Notes: generated by a model not told the origin, from the sequence alone. Shown: positions 45,292 to 54,647, numbered from the stretch's first letter. The stretch is 64,000 bases of DNA from Nostocoides sp. Soil756 (GCF_001428065.1 NZ_LMSE01000003.1:91632-155631); one strand, 5' to 3'. Translations and numbers: made by a program.

Positions 45292-45897
45292 TCAGCGCCG
45301 CCGGCGCCGCCACCAGGCGCGCACGTTGCGGTGGTGGCGCGACAGCACCACGGCCGCCACCAGCACCAGCCAGCCGCCGACCCAGGCCGACCCGAAGGGC
45401 ACCAGCCCGAGCAGCGCCAGCACCCCGGCGACCAGCAGCCCCACCGTCGCCACCACCGAGGCCTCGCCCACGACCCGCAGCACCGCGACCGCCACCGCGA
45501 ACAGCACCAGGGCACCCAGCGCCACCCACGGCTCGACGGCCAGGATCGCCCCCAGCGCGCAGGCCACCCCCTTGCCGCCGCGCCCCCGCAGGAACGGGCT
45601 GAAGGTGTGCCCGAGCACCACGGCGAGCCCCACCAGCAGCGCCGGCCCCACCCCGACCGCCCGCGCCGCCACCAGCGTGGGCAGGTAGGCCTTGAGCACG
45701 TCGAGCACCAGGACCAGCACGCCCCAGCGCGGGCCGAGCACCCGCCCGGCGTTGGTGGCGCCCGGGTTGCCCGAGCCGGCCGTGCGCAGGTCGCGCCCCA
45801 GCGCCCGCGCCACCAGGGTCGCCGGGCTGACCGACCCGACGAGGAACGCGACCACCACCAGCGCGGCCATCCACAGGACGAACAGCAGGGGCCCCAT
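45292..45897 (-). CDS. plsY: Glycerol-3-phosphate acyltransferase PlsY
   Basis: The product is 201 aa from an ATG at 45897. It is an integral membrane enzyme with five to six hydrophobic segments and the three PlsY motifs: the first loop GSVSPA, the phosphate-binding GSGNPGATNAGR, and GRGGKGVA. It transfers the acyl group from acyl phosphate to glycerol 3-phosphate, the first step of phospholipid synthesis. It follows degV by 5 bases in the same direction and the pair is probably one transcript. The C-terminus is a short Arg/Trp-rich tail. Confidence 0.95.
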   Translation of the reverse strand: MGPLLFVLWMAALVVVAFLVGSVSPATLVARALGRDLRTAGSGNPGATNAGRVLGPRWGVLVLVLDVLKAYLPTLVAARAVGVGPALLVGLAVVLGHTFSPFLRGRGGKGVACALGAILAVEPWVALGALVLFAVAVAVLRVVGEASVVATVGLLVAGVLALLGLVPFGSAWVGGWLVLVAAVVLSRHHRNVRAWWRRRRR

Positions 45898-45902
45898 CGC
45901 GC

Positions 45903-46763
45903 TCAGCCGGCCACGCGCGGGACGACGGCGACGGCGAGGGTGCCCGGGCCGACGTGCGCCCCCACCACCGCCCCGAGCTCGACCACCCGCATCCCCGCGC
46001 CCGGCACCCGCTCCCCCAGCCGCTCGGCCAGCCGGGCGGCGCGCTCGGCGGAGTCGAGGTGGTGCACGGCCAGGTCGACCTCGCGCCCGGCGTCGACCGC
46101 CACCTGGGCCGCCTCCGCCGCGAGGTCCTCGAGCCGCCCGATCGCGCGGGCGGCGGTGCGGACCCGCTCGAGGGGCACGATCTGCCCGTCGCGCAGGCCG
46201 AGGATGGGCTTGATGGCCAGCGCCGACCCCACCAGCGCCCCGGCGCGCCCGATGCGCCCGCCCCTTCGCAGGAACTCGAGGGTGTCGACGTAGAACACGA
46301 CGGAGGCCCCGGCACACGTCGCGCGGACGACCTGGGCGACCTCGTCGGCGGAGGCGCCGGATGCCGCCCGCCGCGCCCCCGCGAGGACGGCGTGCCCCAT
46401 CACCATCCCCAGCGCCCGGGAGTCGATGACCGTCACGGGCACCGGTGACTGGGCCGCGGCGAGCTCGGCACCTCCCAGCGTGCTCGACAGCTCGGCGGAG
46501 ATGTGGACCGACACCACCGCGTCGGCACCGGCGTCGACCGCGGCCCGGTACGCCTCGAGGAAGGCCTGCGGTGCGGGCCGCGAGGTCGACACCGGCGTGA
46601 AGGCACGCAGGGCAGCCGCCACCTCGCCGGCCCCGATGTCGACGCCCTCGCGGAAGTCACGGCCGCCGACCACGACGTGCAGCGGCACGACCCGCACGTC
46701 GAGGCCCTCGAGGACCTCGGCCGGCAGGTAGGCCGTCGAGTCGGTGACGATCGCGACGGCCAT
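45903..46763 (-). CDS. DegV-family fatty-acid-binding protein
   Basis: The product is 286 aa. MAVAIVTDSTAYLP and PLHVVVGGRDFREGVDI at the N-terminus, TSRPAPQAF, SSTLGGAELAA and VIDSRALGMVMG are the DegV landmarks. DegV/FakB proteins bind a fatty acid and present it to the FakA kinase, which makes acyl phosphate, the substrate of PlsY. The adjacent plsY gene makes this role plausible, although no FakA (DAK-domain) gene is in the window. TACCCT lies exactly 6 bases before the ATG, so the message is probably leaderless and the start is secure. Confidence 0.92.
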   Translation of the reverse strand: MAVAIVTDSTAYLPAEVLEGLDVRVVPLHVVVGGRDFREGVDIGAGEVAAALRAFTPVSTSRPAPQAFLEAYRAAVDAGADAVVSVHISAELSSTLGGAELAAAQSPVPVTVIDSRALGMVMGHAVLAGARRAASGASADEVAQVVRATCAGASVVFYVDTLEFLRRGGRIGRAGALVGSALAIKPILGLRDGQIVPLERVRTAARAIGRLEDLAAEAAQVAVDAGREVDLAVHHLDSAERAARLAERLGERVPGAGMRVVELGAVVGAHVGPGTLAVAVVPRVAG

Positions 46764-46799
46764 GCCCGCAGGGTAGTGGGCGCGCCGGAGGCGGACGCG

Positions 46800-46925
46800 T
46801 CAGGAGACGTCGGTGGGGGCTCCGCCGACGCACCGGAGGGTGAGCTCGACCTCGCCCTCGCCGTCGGTCGCCTCGGCCGCCCCGCTCTCGGCGGTCGGCG
46901 CCTCCTCGGCGCCTTGGGTGAAGTG
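46800..46925 (-). pseudogene. Possible 3'-terminal remnant of an unidentified gene
   Basis: The minus strand from about 46925 to the TGA at 46800 has codons with strongly G/C-biased third positions (product ending EGEVELTLRCVGGAPTDVS). This bias fades where the opposite strand begins to look like the NuoF-like gene. No start signal lies near 46925. I read this as the tail of a gene whose front was lost at the same junction that truncated the NuoF-like gene. A chance frame cannot be excluded. Confidence 0.3.
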
Positions 46926-47369
46926 GACCTTGAGGCTGGCGGCTTCCACGGTGCCTGGCTCCACCCGCGTGACCTGGGGGGACTCGTCTGGACCCAGGCG
47001 CACCTGCGCTCGCGCGGGGCCGCCCTGGGCGCCGGCGCCCTGGTGTCCCTCGCCCCCGGCGACTGCCCGGTGGCGCTGACCGCCGCGTGGACCGAGTACC
47101 TCGCGGGCGAGTCCGCCGGGCGCTGCGGCCGCTGCCGCAACGGGCTGCCCGCCCTCGCCCAGGAGGTGGGGGGGCTCGCCGAGGGCGCCGACACGCGGCG
47201 CCGCATCCAGGAGCTGACCGGGCTGGTCGTCGCCCGCGGCGCCTGTGCGCACCCCGACGGCACCGCACGCCTCGTGCACTCGCTGCTGACCACGCTGCAC
47301 GACCACGTCGAGGACCATCTCGCCGGCGCCGGCGGATGCGGCCGCCCCTTCCCGGCGAGGTTCGCGTGA
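46914..47369 (+). pseudogene. 5'-truncated NuoF-like (SLBB / 4Fe-4S region) protein
   Basis: The readable product of about 150 aa matches only the C-terminal third of actinobacterial NADH-quinone oxidoreductase-F-like proteins: a GGFHGAWLHP stretch, ALGAGALVSLAPGDCPV, the iron-sulfur cluster region ESAGRCGRCRNGLPAL, and a further Cys in VVARGACAHPDGTARL. The flavin- and NADH-binding part that normally precedes it is absent. Possible in-frame starts (TTG 46914, GTG 46923) lack good ribosome-binding sites. The frame upstream runs antisense into degV. It is followed by a ferredoxin gene with a GTGA overlap, as in complete loci, so this looks like a deletion remnant of a two-gene redox operon. 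Confidence 0.6.
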
Positions 47370-47587
47370 GCGCCCCCGGGGACGAGGCGGGCTCGCACGT
47401 GCTGCGCGTCGACTGGCCGCGGTGCCGGGCCCGCGGGCTGTGCGCCGAGCTGCTCCCCGAGCGCATCGTCCTCGACGAGTGGGGCTACCCGGTCGTCCTG
47501 GGCCCGGTGTCGCAGGACCAGCTGGAGCTCGCGGGCGCGGCCGTGGCGGCCTGCCCGCGGCGGGCGCTGCGCCTGCTGCCGGGCTGA
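47366..47587 (+). CDS. Small ferredoxin-like protein
   Basis: The product is 73 aa from a GTG that overlaps the NuoF-like stop by 4 bases. VDWPRCRARGLCAELLPERI places Cys-x5-Cys near the N-terminus, and ACPRRALRL supplies the last Cys before Pro. This is the spacing of single-cluster ferredoxins with three Cys ligands (3Fe-4S) or a degenerate 4Fe-4S site. Such proteins usually accompany NuoF-like or cytochrome P450 genes. With its presumed partner truncated, its activity is uncertain. It converges with leuS. Confidence 0.7.
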   Translation: MSAPGDEAGSHVLRVDWPRCRARGLCAELLPERIVLDEWGYPVVLGPVSQDQLELAGAAVAACPRRALRLLPG

Positions 47588-47629
47588 GGGCACAGCCGCC
47601 GCCGCTGGCCCAGCGGGGCGCTTCGCCGG

Positions 47630-47680
47630 GGGACCTTCACGATCGCGGGCCTTCGGAGGTGGTGCGCGGGTGAAGGTTCC
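47630..47680. terminator. Inverted repeat between convergent ferredoxin and leuS genes
   Basis: gggaccttcac at 47630-47640 and gtgaaggttcc at 47670-47680 pair with one mismatch around a G+C-rich interior. The position between two convergent genes fits a bidirectional terminator. The arms resemble those of the repeat at 62225-62479 only in general character. Confidence 0.4.
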
Positions 47681-47703
47681 GGCATGGGGCGAGAAAGTGG
47701 AGG

Positions 47704-50601
47704 TCAGGCGGGGACGACGTTGACCAGCTTGGGCGCCCGGACGATGACGGTGCGGACGCCGCCGGGCAGCGCCGCCTGCACCTTCTCGCTGGCCAGCGCG
47801 AGCTCGCGCAGGGCGTCCTCGGTGATGTCCGACGGCACCTCGAGGCGGTCCTTGACCTTGCCCTTGACCTGCACCACGCAGGTGACGGTGTCGTCGACCA
47901 GGAGCGCGGGGTCGGCGACCGGGAACGGCGCGTGCACGAGCGACTCCTCGTGGCCGAGCCGCGACCACAGCTCCTCGGCGATGTGCGGGGCCAGCGGCGC
48001 GACCATGGGGACGATCGCCTCGGCCGCCTCGCGCGGCACGCCGCCGTCGAGCTTGGTGAGGGCGTTGTTCAGCTCGGTCAGGCGCGCGATGGCGGTGTTG
48101 AAGCCCAGGGCCGCGTAGTCGGTGCGCACGGCATCGATGGTGCGGTGCAGCACCCGGGCCGTCGCGTCGTCGAGCGGGGTCTCGGTGACGACCAGCGCCC
48201 CGGTCTCCTCGTCGACGACGTTGCGCCACAACCGCTGCAGGAAGCGCTGCGGCCCGACGACGGCGCGGGTGTCCCAGGGCTTGCTCTGCTCGAGCGGGCC
48301 CAAGCCCATCTCGTACAGGCGGAAGGTGTCGGCGCCGAACTCGGCGTACATCTCGTCGGGGCTGACCATGTTCTTCAGCGACTTGCCGATCTTGCCGAAC
48401 TCGCGGGTGACCGGCTGGCCGTGCCAGGTGAAGGAGCCGTCGGCGGCCTCCTGCACCTCCTTGGCCTCCACCGGCTGGCCCCGGCCGTCGCGGAAGGCGG
48501 CGGCCTGGATGTAGCCCTGGCTGAAGTAGGTGCGGAACGGCTCGTCGCTGCTCAGGTGGCCCAGGTCGTGCAGCACCTTGTGCCAGAACCGGGCGTAGAG
48601 CAGGTGCAGCACGGCGTGCTCGACGCCGCCGACGTAGAGGTCGACGCCGCCCGGGTCACGGGTGCCGGCCGGGGCGCCGGCCACCGGCGTCTCGCGCGGG
48701 CCCATCCAGTACGCCTCGTTCGCGGGGTCGACCAGCGCGGCGCCGTTCGCCGGGTCGAGGTAGCGCAGGTAGTACCAGCACGAGCCGGCCCAGTTCGGCA
48801 TCGTGTTGGTCTCGCGCCGGTAGCGGCGGGTGCCCCGGCCGTCGCCGAGGTCGAGGTCGACGTGCACCCACTCGTCGACGCGCGACAGCGGCGGCTCGGG
48901 CTCGCTGCTCGCGTCGTCGGGGTCGTAGGTCCTCGGGCTGTAGTCGGGCACCTCGGGCAGCTCGACGGGCAGCATCGCGTCGGGCACGCCGTGGGCGACC
49001 CCGTCCTCGTCGAAGACGATCGGGAACGGCTCGCCCCAGTAGCGCTGCCGGCTGAACAGCCAGTCGCGCAGCTTGTAGGTGACCGTGGGCTCGCCGAGTC
49101 CCTTCTCCTCCAGCCAGGCCGTCACGGCGGCCTTGGCCTCGGGCACGTCGAGGCCGTCGAGCTCCAGCTCGTCGTTGCGGGAGTTGATGGCCGGACCCTG
49201 CCCGGTGAACGCCGTGTCGAGGTCGTGGTCCTCGCTGGGCTGCACGGTGCGGATGATCGGCAGGTCGAAGGCCTTCGCGAAGTCCCAGTCGCGCTCGTCC
49301 TGGGCCGGCACGGCCATGATCGCCCCGGTGCCGTAGCCCATGAGCACGTAGTCGGCCACGAAGACCGGGATGCGGGTGCCCGTCACCGGGTTCGTCGCCC
49401 AGCCGCCGGTGAAGACGCCGGTCTTGTCCTTGCCCTCGCTCTGACGCTCGACGTCGTTCTTGCGGGAGGCCGCGCGGCGGTACCCGTCCACGGCCTCGCG
49501 CGGGGTGGCCGCGCCGCCGGTCCAGGCGTCCTGGGTGCCCTCCGGCCACCCGCCGGCCGGCACCAGCTCGTCGACCAGCGGGTGCTCGGGGGCCAGCACC
49601 ATGAAGGTGGCGCCGAACAGGGTGTCGGGCCGGGTCGTGAAGACCTCGATCCCGGCATCCTGACCCTCGATCGGGAACGTGACCCTCGCGCCGGAGCTGC
49701 GGCCGATCCAGTTCCGCTGCATGATCTTGACCTTCTCGGGCCAGTCGACCCGGTCGAGGTCGTCGGCCAGCCGGTCGGCGTAGGCGGTGATCCGCATCAT
49801 CCACTGGCGCAGGTTGCGCTTGAACACGGGGAAGTTGCCCCGCTCGGAGCGGCCGTCGTTGGTGACCTCCTCGTTCGAGAGCACCGTGCCCAGCCCGGGG
49901 CACCAGTTGACCGGCGCCTCACTGGTGTAGGCCAGGCGCTGGCCGTCGAGGATGCCGGCCCGCTCGACCTCGCTCAGGTCGTCCCACTCGCGGCCGTCGT
50001 CGGCCGGCAGCGGGCGGGTGCCGGAGCGGTACTCCTCGACCAGCTCGTCGATGGGGCGCGCCCGGCCCCGGCCGCCGTCGGGGCGCACGGCCTCGACGTC
50101 GTACCAGGAGTTGTAGATCTGCAGGAAGATCCACTGGGTCCAGCGGTAGTAGTCGGGGTCGATGGTCTGGATGGCGCGTCGGTCGTCGTGGCCCAGGCCC
50201 AGGCGGCGCAGCTGGCGCGCCATGATGACGATGTTGTCCTCGGTGGTCGTGCGCGGGTGCTGGCCGGTCGCCACGGCGTACTGCTCGGCCGGCAGCCCGA
50301 AGGCGTCGTAGCCCAGGCAGTGCAGCACGTTCTTGCCGAGCATCCGGTTGAACCGGGCCACGACGTCGGTGGCGATGTAGCCGAGCGGGTGGCCGACGTG
50401 CAGGCCGGCGCCGCTGGGGTACGGGAACATGTCGAGCACGAGCAGGTGCCCGCCCGGGTGGGCGGCGACGGCGTCGGGGTCGGCCCACGGACCCGCGGGG
50501 TTCGGGGCGTGGTAGGTGCCGCGCTCGGCCCAGCGGTCCTGCCAGGCGACCTCGATCCGCCCGGCCAGCTCGGCGGTGTAGCGGTACGGCGTCTCGCTCA
50601 T
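47704..50601 (-). CDS. leuS: Leucyl-tRNA synthetase
   Basis: The product is 965 aa, typical of actinobacterial LeuRS. The class I HIGH-type motif is in [19 protein letters not shown], the editing (CP1) domain contains the [12 protein letters not shown] motif, and the KMSKS loop reads IGKSLKN. The C-terminal anticodon-binding and tail domains end with LVNVVPA. It charges tRNA-Leu and hydrolyses mischarged products. Expression is probably controlled by attenuation: a leucine-rich leader ORF (50692-50718) and a terminator hairpin (50640-50663) lie between the promoter and the ATG. GAGG precedes the start. Confidence 0.98.
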   Translation of the reverse strand: MSETPYRYTAELAGRIEVAWQDRWAERGTYHAPNPAGPWADPDAVAAHPGGHLLVLDMFPYPSGAGLHVGHPLGYIATDVVARFNRMLGKNVLHCLGYDAFGLPAEQYAVATGQHPRTTTEDNIVIMARQLRRLGLGHDDRRAIQTIDPDYYRWTQWIFLQIYNSWYDVEAVRPDGGRGRARPIDELVEEYRSGTRPLPADDGREWDDLSEVERAGILDGQRLAYTSEAPVNWCPGLGTVLSNEEVTNDGRSERGNFPVFKRNLRQWMMRITAYADRLADDLDRVDWPEKVKIMQRNWIGRSSGARVTFPIEGQDAGIEVFTTRPDTLFGATFMVLAPEHPLVDELVPAGGWPEGTQDAWTGGAATPREAVDGYRRAASRKNDVERQSEGKDKTGVFTGGWATNPVTGTRIPVFVADYVLMGYGTGAIMAVPAQDERDWDFAKAFDLPIIRTVQPSEDHDLDTAFTGQGPAINSRNDELELDGLDVPEAKAAVTAWLEEKGLGEPTVTYKLRDWLFSRQRYWGEPFPIVFDEDGVAHGVPDAMLPVELPEVPDYSPRTYDPDDASSEPEPPLSRVDEWVHVDLDLGDGRGTRRYRRETNTMPNWAGSCWYYLRYLDPANGAALVDPANEAYWMGPRETPVAGAPAGTRDPGGVDLYVGGVEHAVLHLLYARFWHKVLHDLGHLSSDEPFRTYFSQGYIQAAAFRDGRGQPVEAKEVQEAADGSFTWHGQPVTREFGKIGKSLKNMVSPDEMYAEFGADTFRLYEMGLGPLEQSKPWDTRAVVGPQRFLQRLWRNVVDEETGALVVTETPLDDATARVLHRTIDAVRTDYAALGFNTAIARLTELNNALTKLDGGVPREAAEAIVPMVAPLAPHIAEELWSRLGHEESLVHAPFPVADPALLVDDTVTCVVQVKGKVKDRLEVPSDITEDALRELALASEKVQAALPGGVRTVIVRAPKLVNVVPA

Positions 50602-50639
50602 CTCGTCCTCGTCGTGTCGTCGTGTCGTCTGCGCCCATG

Positions 50640-50663
50640 AAAAAACCCCTCGCTCAGGAGGGG
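50640..50663 (-). terminator. Attenuator/terminator hairpin before leuS
   Basis: On the minus strand cccctc-ctgagc-gagggg forms a 6-bp stem with a 6-base loop (50663-50646) and is followed directly by six T residues (50645-50640). This is a canonical intrinsic terminator, located 39 bases before the leuS ATG and inside its leader transcript. A G+C-rich segment just upstream (50664-50691) could pair alternatively. Confidence 0.8.
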
Positions 50664-50691
50664 TCGCCGCGCGGGCCGGTGGCCGGCGCGG

Positions 50692-50718
50692 CTAGCGAAG
50701 AAGCAGGCTGCTCGTCAC
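50692..50718 (-). CDS. Leader peptide of leuS (MTSSLLLR)
   Basis: The frame GTG ACG AGC AGC CTG CTT CTT CGC TAG encodes eight residues with three consecutive leucines, two of them by CTT, a codon that is rare in this genome. TACCCT lies 6 bases before the GTG, so the transcript would begin at the start codon (leaderless). The stop is 28 bases before a T-tailed hairpin. Ribosome stalling at the Leu codons when charged tRNA-Leu is scarce would favour an antiterminator and allow leuS transcription. The arrangement is seen in the sequence; the mechanism is inferred from classical amino-acid attenuators. Confidence 0.7.
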   Translation of the reverse strand: MTSSLLLR

Positions 50719-50783
50719 GGGTTCAGGGTAGCGCAGCCACCCGGCGCGAGCCCGCGCCGGTCAGGGACGGAGGGGCAACCGGC

Positions 50784-51395
50784 TCAGGCGCTCCCGCCAC
50801 CGCGCACGACGGCCTCGACGGCCCGGCGCAGGGTCTCGGACTCGACCCCGAGGCGCGCGGGATCGGCGGGCAGGGCGCGCTCGACGAACAGCCCGTTGAG
50901 GACCGTGGTGAGGAAGCGGGCGCCGGCCCCCACGTCCTCGCGCGGGACCGCGCCCTCCTCGGCCAGCACCGTCAGCCATCGCTCGATGAGGTGCAGTCCG
51001 AACCGCTCGAGGGAGCGGAAGGCGGCGACGTCCTCGGTGGTCACCTCCGGGGCGATGTAGGTGTCGTGGATCCCGCGCCAGTACTGGCGCGCCCGCTCGC
51101 CCGTCCCCACCTGCGCCAGCACCTGTCGGAGGCAGTCGACCAGCCGCTCCGTCGGCGCGCGGTCGGTGTCGTGGATGGGGTCCCCCGGGATGTCGACGTC
51201 GTAGAGCCCGGCGACGACGGCGTCGAGCAGAGCGCGTTGGGTCGGGAAGAAGTGGCGCAGCGAGCCCGTGCTGGTCCCGGCCCGGGCGGCGACCGCTCGC
51301 ACGCTGAGGCGCGTGGTGGGGTCCTCCCCCAGCATGCTCGCCGCCGCGATCAGGATCCGGTCGCGCGTCCCCGGCCTCGTCCGCCCGTCACCCAT
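50784..51395 (-). CDS. TetR-family transcriptional regulator
   Basis: The product is 203 aa. The N-terminal HTH (RDRILIAAASMLGED...LSVRAVAARAGTSTGSLRHFFPTQRALL, residues 11-58) is typical, followed by a helical ligand-binding domain with no recognisable specificity. It is divergent from the two-gene unit at 51487-53171, and two copies of a 15-base near-palindrome lie between them, so it probably represses itself and that unit. leuS lies behind it with its own promoter. Confidence 0.93.
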   Translation of the reverse strand: MGDGRTRPGTRDRILIAAASMLGEDPTTRLSVRAVAARAGTSTGSLRHFFPTQRALLDAVVAGLYDVDIPGDPIHDTDRAPTERLVDCLRQVLAQVGTGERARQYWRGIHDTYIAPEVTTEDVAAFRSLERFGLHLIERWLTVLAEEGAVPREDVGAGARFLTTVLNGLFVERALPADPARLGVESETLRRAVEAVVRGGGSA

Positions 51396-51421
51396 CGCGA
51401 TGCCTCCTCATCCCGCGTTTC

Positions 51422-51463
51422 TATCACAGTGTGTTACCGTCGTGTTGCTAGTACAGCGTGTTA
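51422..51463. promoter_or_regulatory. Two TetR-type operator copies
   Basis: tatcacagtgtgtta at 51422-51436 is an almost perfect palindrome (six of seven base pairs around a central g). A related copy, tagtacagcgtgtta, lies at 51449-51463, 27 bases further on and with a less symmetrical left arm. Both are between the TetR start (51395) and the start of the divergent gene (51487), overlapping the likely promoters of both. Confidence 0.65.
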
Positions 51464-51486
51464 GTAATCGACCCGGAAGGACCCCC

Positions 51487-52140
51487 ATGCCCATCGGACG
51501 CTGGCGCCGCTCGCTCGCGGCCCGACGCCTGCGCCCCGGCGACGGCCGCCCGTTGCCCCGCTTCCGCTGGTGGCAGATGCTCAGCCGGTCGGTACGCACC
51601 GTGACCCTCGCCCGCCCCGACGGTGGCGCGTCGACGTACGCCGTCGACGTCCGCCAGCTGGGGGACGGGAGCGACGGCGCGGTCCGGGCCCGGCTCTACC
51701 TCGATGGTGCCCTGGTGTGGTCCTCGGGGCTGCCCGCCTCGTTCCCGGTGCCGGGCGGCCGCATCGAGGTCGCCGCCGGCACCTACGGACTCAAGCGCTG
51801 CCACCTCGTCCGGGCCGACGGCAGCAGCACCCCCCTGCAGCCCCACCCGGCCTCGGCCGAGGGGCGCCGCGCCCGTCTCGAGCGCACCCACCCGCGCCTG
51901 AGCCGGGCCGTCGGCCTCGTGTCGGCGCTGCTCGTCCTGGTCGGGCTCTGCGTCGCGGTGCCGCAGCTCGCGGCGACGATCTCGCAGATCCCTCAGGTGG
52001 CGGCCACCGTCGGCACCTTCGACCTCCCCGTCCACATCCCCGGCGCGGTCAACGTCGCCGCCGCCCTGGCCGCAGCCGCGGGCAGCGTCGAGCGCGCCCT
52101 GCGACTGCGGTCCACCTGGCTCGACGACCTCGCGAGCTGA
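51487..52140 (+). CDS. Hypothetical membrane-associated protein under TetR control
   Basis: The product is 217 aa from an ATG with AAGGA 7 bases upstream. A basic N-terminus is followed by a beta-rich soluble part of about 115 residues (TYAVDVRQLGDGSDGAVRAR, LYLDGALVWSSGLPASFPV, RIEVAAGTYGLKRCHLV), then an Arg-rich helix and one clear transmembrane helix (GLVSALLVLVGLCVAVPQL). A second, weaker hydrophobic segment is near the C-terminus (AVNVAAALAAAAGSVE). No family is recognised. It is 17 bases upstream of the CPBP protease gene and presumably acts with it. Confidence 0.75.
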   Translation: MPIGRWRRSLAARRLRPGDGRPLPRFRWWQMLSRSVRTVTLARPDGGASTYAVDVRQLGDGSDGAVRARLYLDGALVWSSGLPASFPVPGGRIEVAAGTYGLKRCHLVRADGSSTPLQPHPASAEGRRARLERTHPRLSRAVGLVSALLVLVGLCVAVPQLAATISQIPQVAATVGTFDLPVHIPGAVNVAAALAAAAGSVERALRLRSTWLDDLAS

Positions 52141-52157
52141 CCATGAGAGAGGAACCC

Positions 52158-53171
52158 ATGACCCCCACCACCGCACCCTGGCTCCTGCGCACCGACGAGC
52201 CCAGGCCCCAGCCCCGCGTGCCCTCCGACGTCGAGTACCACCGCGTGTTCGCGGGCGAGCACCGACGCATCGGGCGCGGCCTCCTGGCGATCGCGCTGGT
52301 GTTCGTCGGCCTCGTCGGCATCGCGCGGCTGTTCCTGATGGCCGCAGCGGCCGTCGACGAGAACCTTCTCGGGCGAACGGGTTTCACCCCGCTGCAGCAG
52401 GCGGCCGGCGCCCTGGCCCTCGCGGCGCTCATCCCCTACAGCATGCTCGTGCAGCGACTCCTCTACGGCGTGCCGGGCCGGTCGCTGCACTCGGTGTCAG
52501 CACGCTTCCGCTACGGCGTCTTCGCCCGGTCCCTCCTGGCCTTCGGCCCCCTCGTGGTGGTGCTGATCTCCTTGATGTTCCTCGCGCCGGGCGACCCGGT
52601 CGAGTGGTCGACCGCCGACCTCGTCGGGATCTTCCTGACCACCGTGCTCCTGACGCCCCTGCAGGCCGCCGGGGAGGAGTACGGGGTGCGGGGCCTGATG
52701 TTCCGCGTCGTGGGCGGCTGGACCCGCCATCCGCGCTCCGGAGCCGCCCTCGGCATCATCGTCACGACGGTGCTGTTCTCGCTGCTCCACGGGACGCTCG
52801 ACCCCTACCTGCTCTCCTCGTACGTCCTGCTGTTCTCGGTCCTGGCGTACGTCACGTGGCGCACCGGCGGCCTCGAGGTCGCGGTCGTGCTGCACACCGT
52901 CTACAACGCCACCGCCCTCCTCCTCGCCACCACGATGCACGTCGACCTCGGCGGTGCCCTGGGCACGCGGGCCGAGGCGTCCGGCTCCCTCATGACGTTG
53001 GTGCCCGGCGCCGGCCTCGTCGTCGTCGCCGCGGTCGTCGGATGGATGACGCGCACGTCCGGCCCCGCCCGCACCCCGCGGGCCGAGCGGGCCGAGCGGG
53101 CCGAGCGGGTCGCGACGGACGGGCGCGAGGCGGACCGCCGAGCCCTGATGCCGGAGCCCAGCCGGGGATGA
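52158..53171 (+). CDS. CPBP-family intramembrane metalloprotease
   Basis: The product is 337 aa. I chose the ATG at 52158 because AGAGGA lies 6 bases before it; an earlier ATG at 52143 has no ribosome-binding site. About eight hydrophobic segments are visible. The CPBP (ABI) signature is present as AAGEEYGVRGLMFR with Glu173-Glu174 and Arg178, then FSLLHGTLDPYL with His, and VVLHTVYNAT with His and Asn. These are the residues that form the active site of Rce1/CPBP proteases. Bacterial members act in bacteriocin immunity or membrane-protein processing. The C-terminus has three copies of the 9-base repeat gccgagcgg (AERAERAER). Confidence 0.88.
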   Translation: MTPTTAPWLLRTDEPRPQPRVPSDVEYHRVFAGEHRRIGRGLLAIALVFVGLVGIARLFLMAAAAVDENLLGRTGFTPLQQAAGALALAALIPYSMLVQRLLYGVPGRSLHSVSARFRYGVFARSLLAFGPLVVVLISLMFLAPGDPVEWSTADLVGIFLTTVLLTPLQAAGEEYGVRGLMFRVVGGWTRHPRSGAALGIIVTTVLFSLLHGTLDPYLLSSYVLLFSVLAYVTWRTGGLEVAVVLHTVYNATALLLATTMHVDLGGALGTRAEASGSLMTLVPGAGLVVVAAVVGWMTRTSGPARTPRAERAERAERVATDGREADRRALMPEPSRG

Positions 53172-53174
53172 GGC

Positions 53175-54647
53175 TCAGGACAGCTCGAGCACCCCGTCGT
53201 CGAGCCGCCCGAGGCGCATCGTGGCCACGTCGTACGCGTAGCTCTGCACCACCCGCCACGGGCGGCGGCTGCCCTGGTGCGGCAGCAGGTGAGCGGCGCG
53301 CTGCACGTAGCCCGAGGTGAAGTCGAGCAGCGGCCGGTCCTCCCCGCCCGAGCCGTCCCAGCGCGGCACGGCCACCGCGAGCCCGCGGGCGTCGAGCCAG
53401 CGCACCAGGGCGCAGAACCAGCGGGCGGTGAGGTCGGCCCGCAGCGTCCAGCTGGCGTTGGTGTACCCCACCGCGAGCGCGAGGTTGGGCACGTCCGAGA
53501 GCATGCAGCCCTTGTAGACGTGCGCCGCCGACAGGTCGACCGGGGCCCCGTCGACGACCAGCTCCGCTCCCCCGCCCAGCTCGAGGCGCAGCCCGGTCGC
53601 GGTCACGACCACGTCGGCCGCGAGCACCTCCCCGGTGCTCACCCGCACCCCCGCCGGGACGAAGCGGTCGATGGTCTCCGTCACGACCTCGGCGGCGCCG
53701 GACGACAGCACCTCGAGCAGGTCGCCGTCGGGGCTGAGGCAGAGCCGCTGGTCCCACGGGTCGTACCGGGGGGCGAAGTGCACGTCGACCGGGTACCCCT
53801 CCGGCAGCCGCTCGACCAGCCGCCGGCGCAGTACCTCGCGCCCCGTCACCGGCCGACGCCGCAGGAACTCGTACGTCAGGCTCGACAACGCGACGTTCTT
53901 GGCCCGGACCACGCCGTGCGCCAGCGAGGCGGGCAGCCAGCGGCGCACGGCATCCGCCACGGGGTCGACGTTGGGCAGGGCCGCGACGTAGCTGGGGCTG
54001 CGTTGCAGCATCGTCACGTGCTCGGCCCCCTCGGCGACCAGCGCCGGGACGAGGGTCACGGCGGTGGCCCCGCTGCCGATGACGACCACGCGGCGTCCCG
54101 CCACCGGCAGGCCCTCGGGCCACTGCTGGGGGTGGACGACCTCGCCGATGAAGTCCTCCTGCCCCGGGAAGTCCACGACGTGCCCGGACGCGTACGAGTA
54201 GTAGCCGGTGGCCAGGTACACGAAGCGGGCGCGGTGCTCGAGCACCTCGCCGTCGACCCGCCGCGCCGTGACCGTCCAGCGCCGTTCGTGCGACGACCAC
54301 GCCAGACGCGTCACCCGCTGCCCGACGTGGATGCGCTCGGTCACCCGGTACTCGTCCGCGGTGTCGCGCAGGTACTGCAGGATCTCGGCCGCCGGGGCGA
54401 TCGACGTCGCCCCCTGCCACGGCCGGAACGGGAAGCCGAGCGTGTACATGTCGGAGTCGGAGCGGACGCCGGGGTAGCGGAACAGGTCCCACGTGCCGCC
54501 GGTCGCGTCCCGCGCCTCCAGCACCGCCCAGCTCAGCCGGTCACCCTCCATCGACAGGCGGCACGCGGCATCGATCCCCGAGAGGCCCGCTCCGACGACC
54601 AGGACGTCGACGTCGAGCGGGGGCGGGGCCAGGGGTCGCGGCGGCAC
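53175..54647 (-). CDS. Flavin-containing Baeyer-Villiger-type monooxygenase (EthA-like)
   Basis: The product is 490 aa from a GTG at 54647. FAD-binding [17 protein letters not shown] (14-30) and NADPH-binding [17 protein letters not shown] are both present. Between them lies the Baeyer-Villiger fingerprint FxGxxxHxxxWP as [12 protein letters not shown]. Members of this group oxygenate ketones and sulfides, and mycobacterial EthA activates ethionamide. The natural substrate is unknown. TAGCCT lies 6 bases before the GTG, so the transcript is probably leaderless. It converges with the CPBP gene with a 3-base gap. Confidence 0.9.
   Translation of the reverse strand: MPPRPLAPPPLDVDVLVVGAGLSGIDAACRLSMEGDRLSWAVLEARDATGGTWDLFRYPGVRSDSDMYTLGFPFRPWQGATSIAPAAEILQYLRDTADEYRVTERIHVGQRVTRLAWSSHERRWTVTARRVDGEVLEHRARFVYLATGYYSYASGHVVDFPGQEDFIGEVVHPQQWPEGLPVAGRRVVVIGSGATAVTLVPALVAEGAEHVTMLQRSPSYVAALPNVDPVADAVRRWLPASLAHGVVRAKNVALSSLTYEFLRRRPVTGREVLRRRLVERLPEGYPVDVHFAPRYDPWDQRLCLSPDGDLLEVLSSGAAEVVTETIDRFVPAGVRVSTGEVLAADVVVTATGLRLELGGGAELVVDGAPVDLSAAHVYKGCMLSDVPNLALAVGYTNASWTLRADLTARWFCALVRWLDARGLAVAVPRWDGSGGEDRPLLDFTSGYVQRAAHLLPHQGSRRPWRVVQSYAYDVATMRLGRLDDGVLELS

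Noticed and set aside
47932-50640. 902-codon open frame on the + strand
   Set aside because: It is the antisense of leuS, with no motif and no start signal.
50640-50730. T-box leader before leuS
   Set aside because: The region is too short, and neither the conserved T-box sequence nor a specifier loop is present; a leader peptide and simple attenuator fit better.
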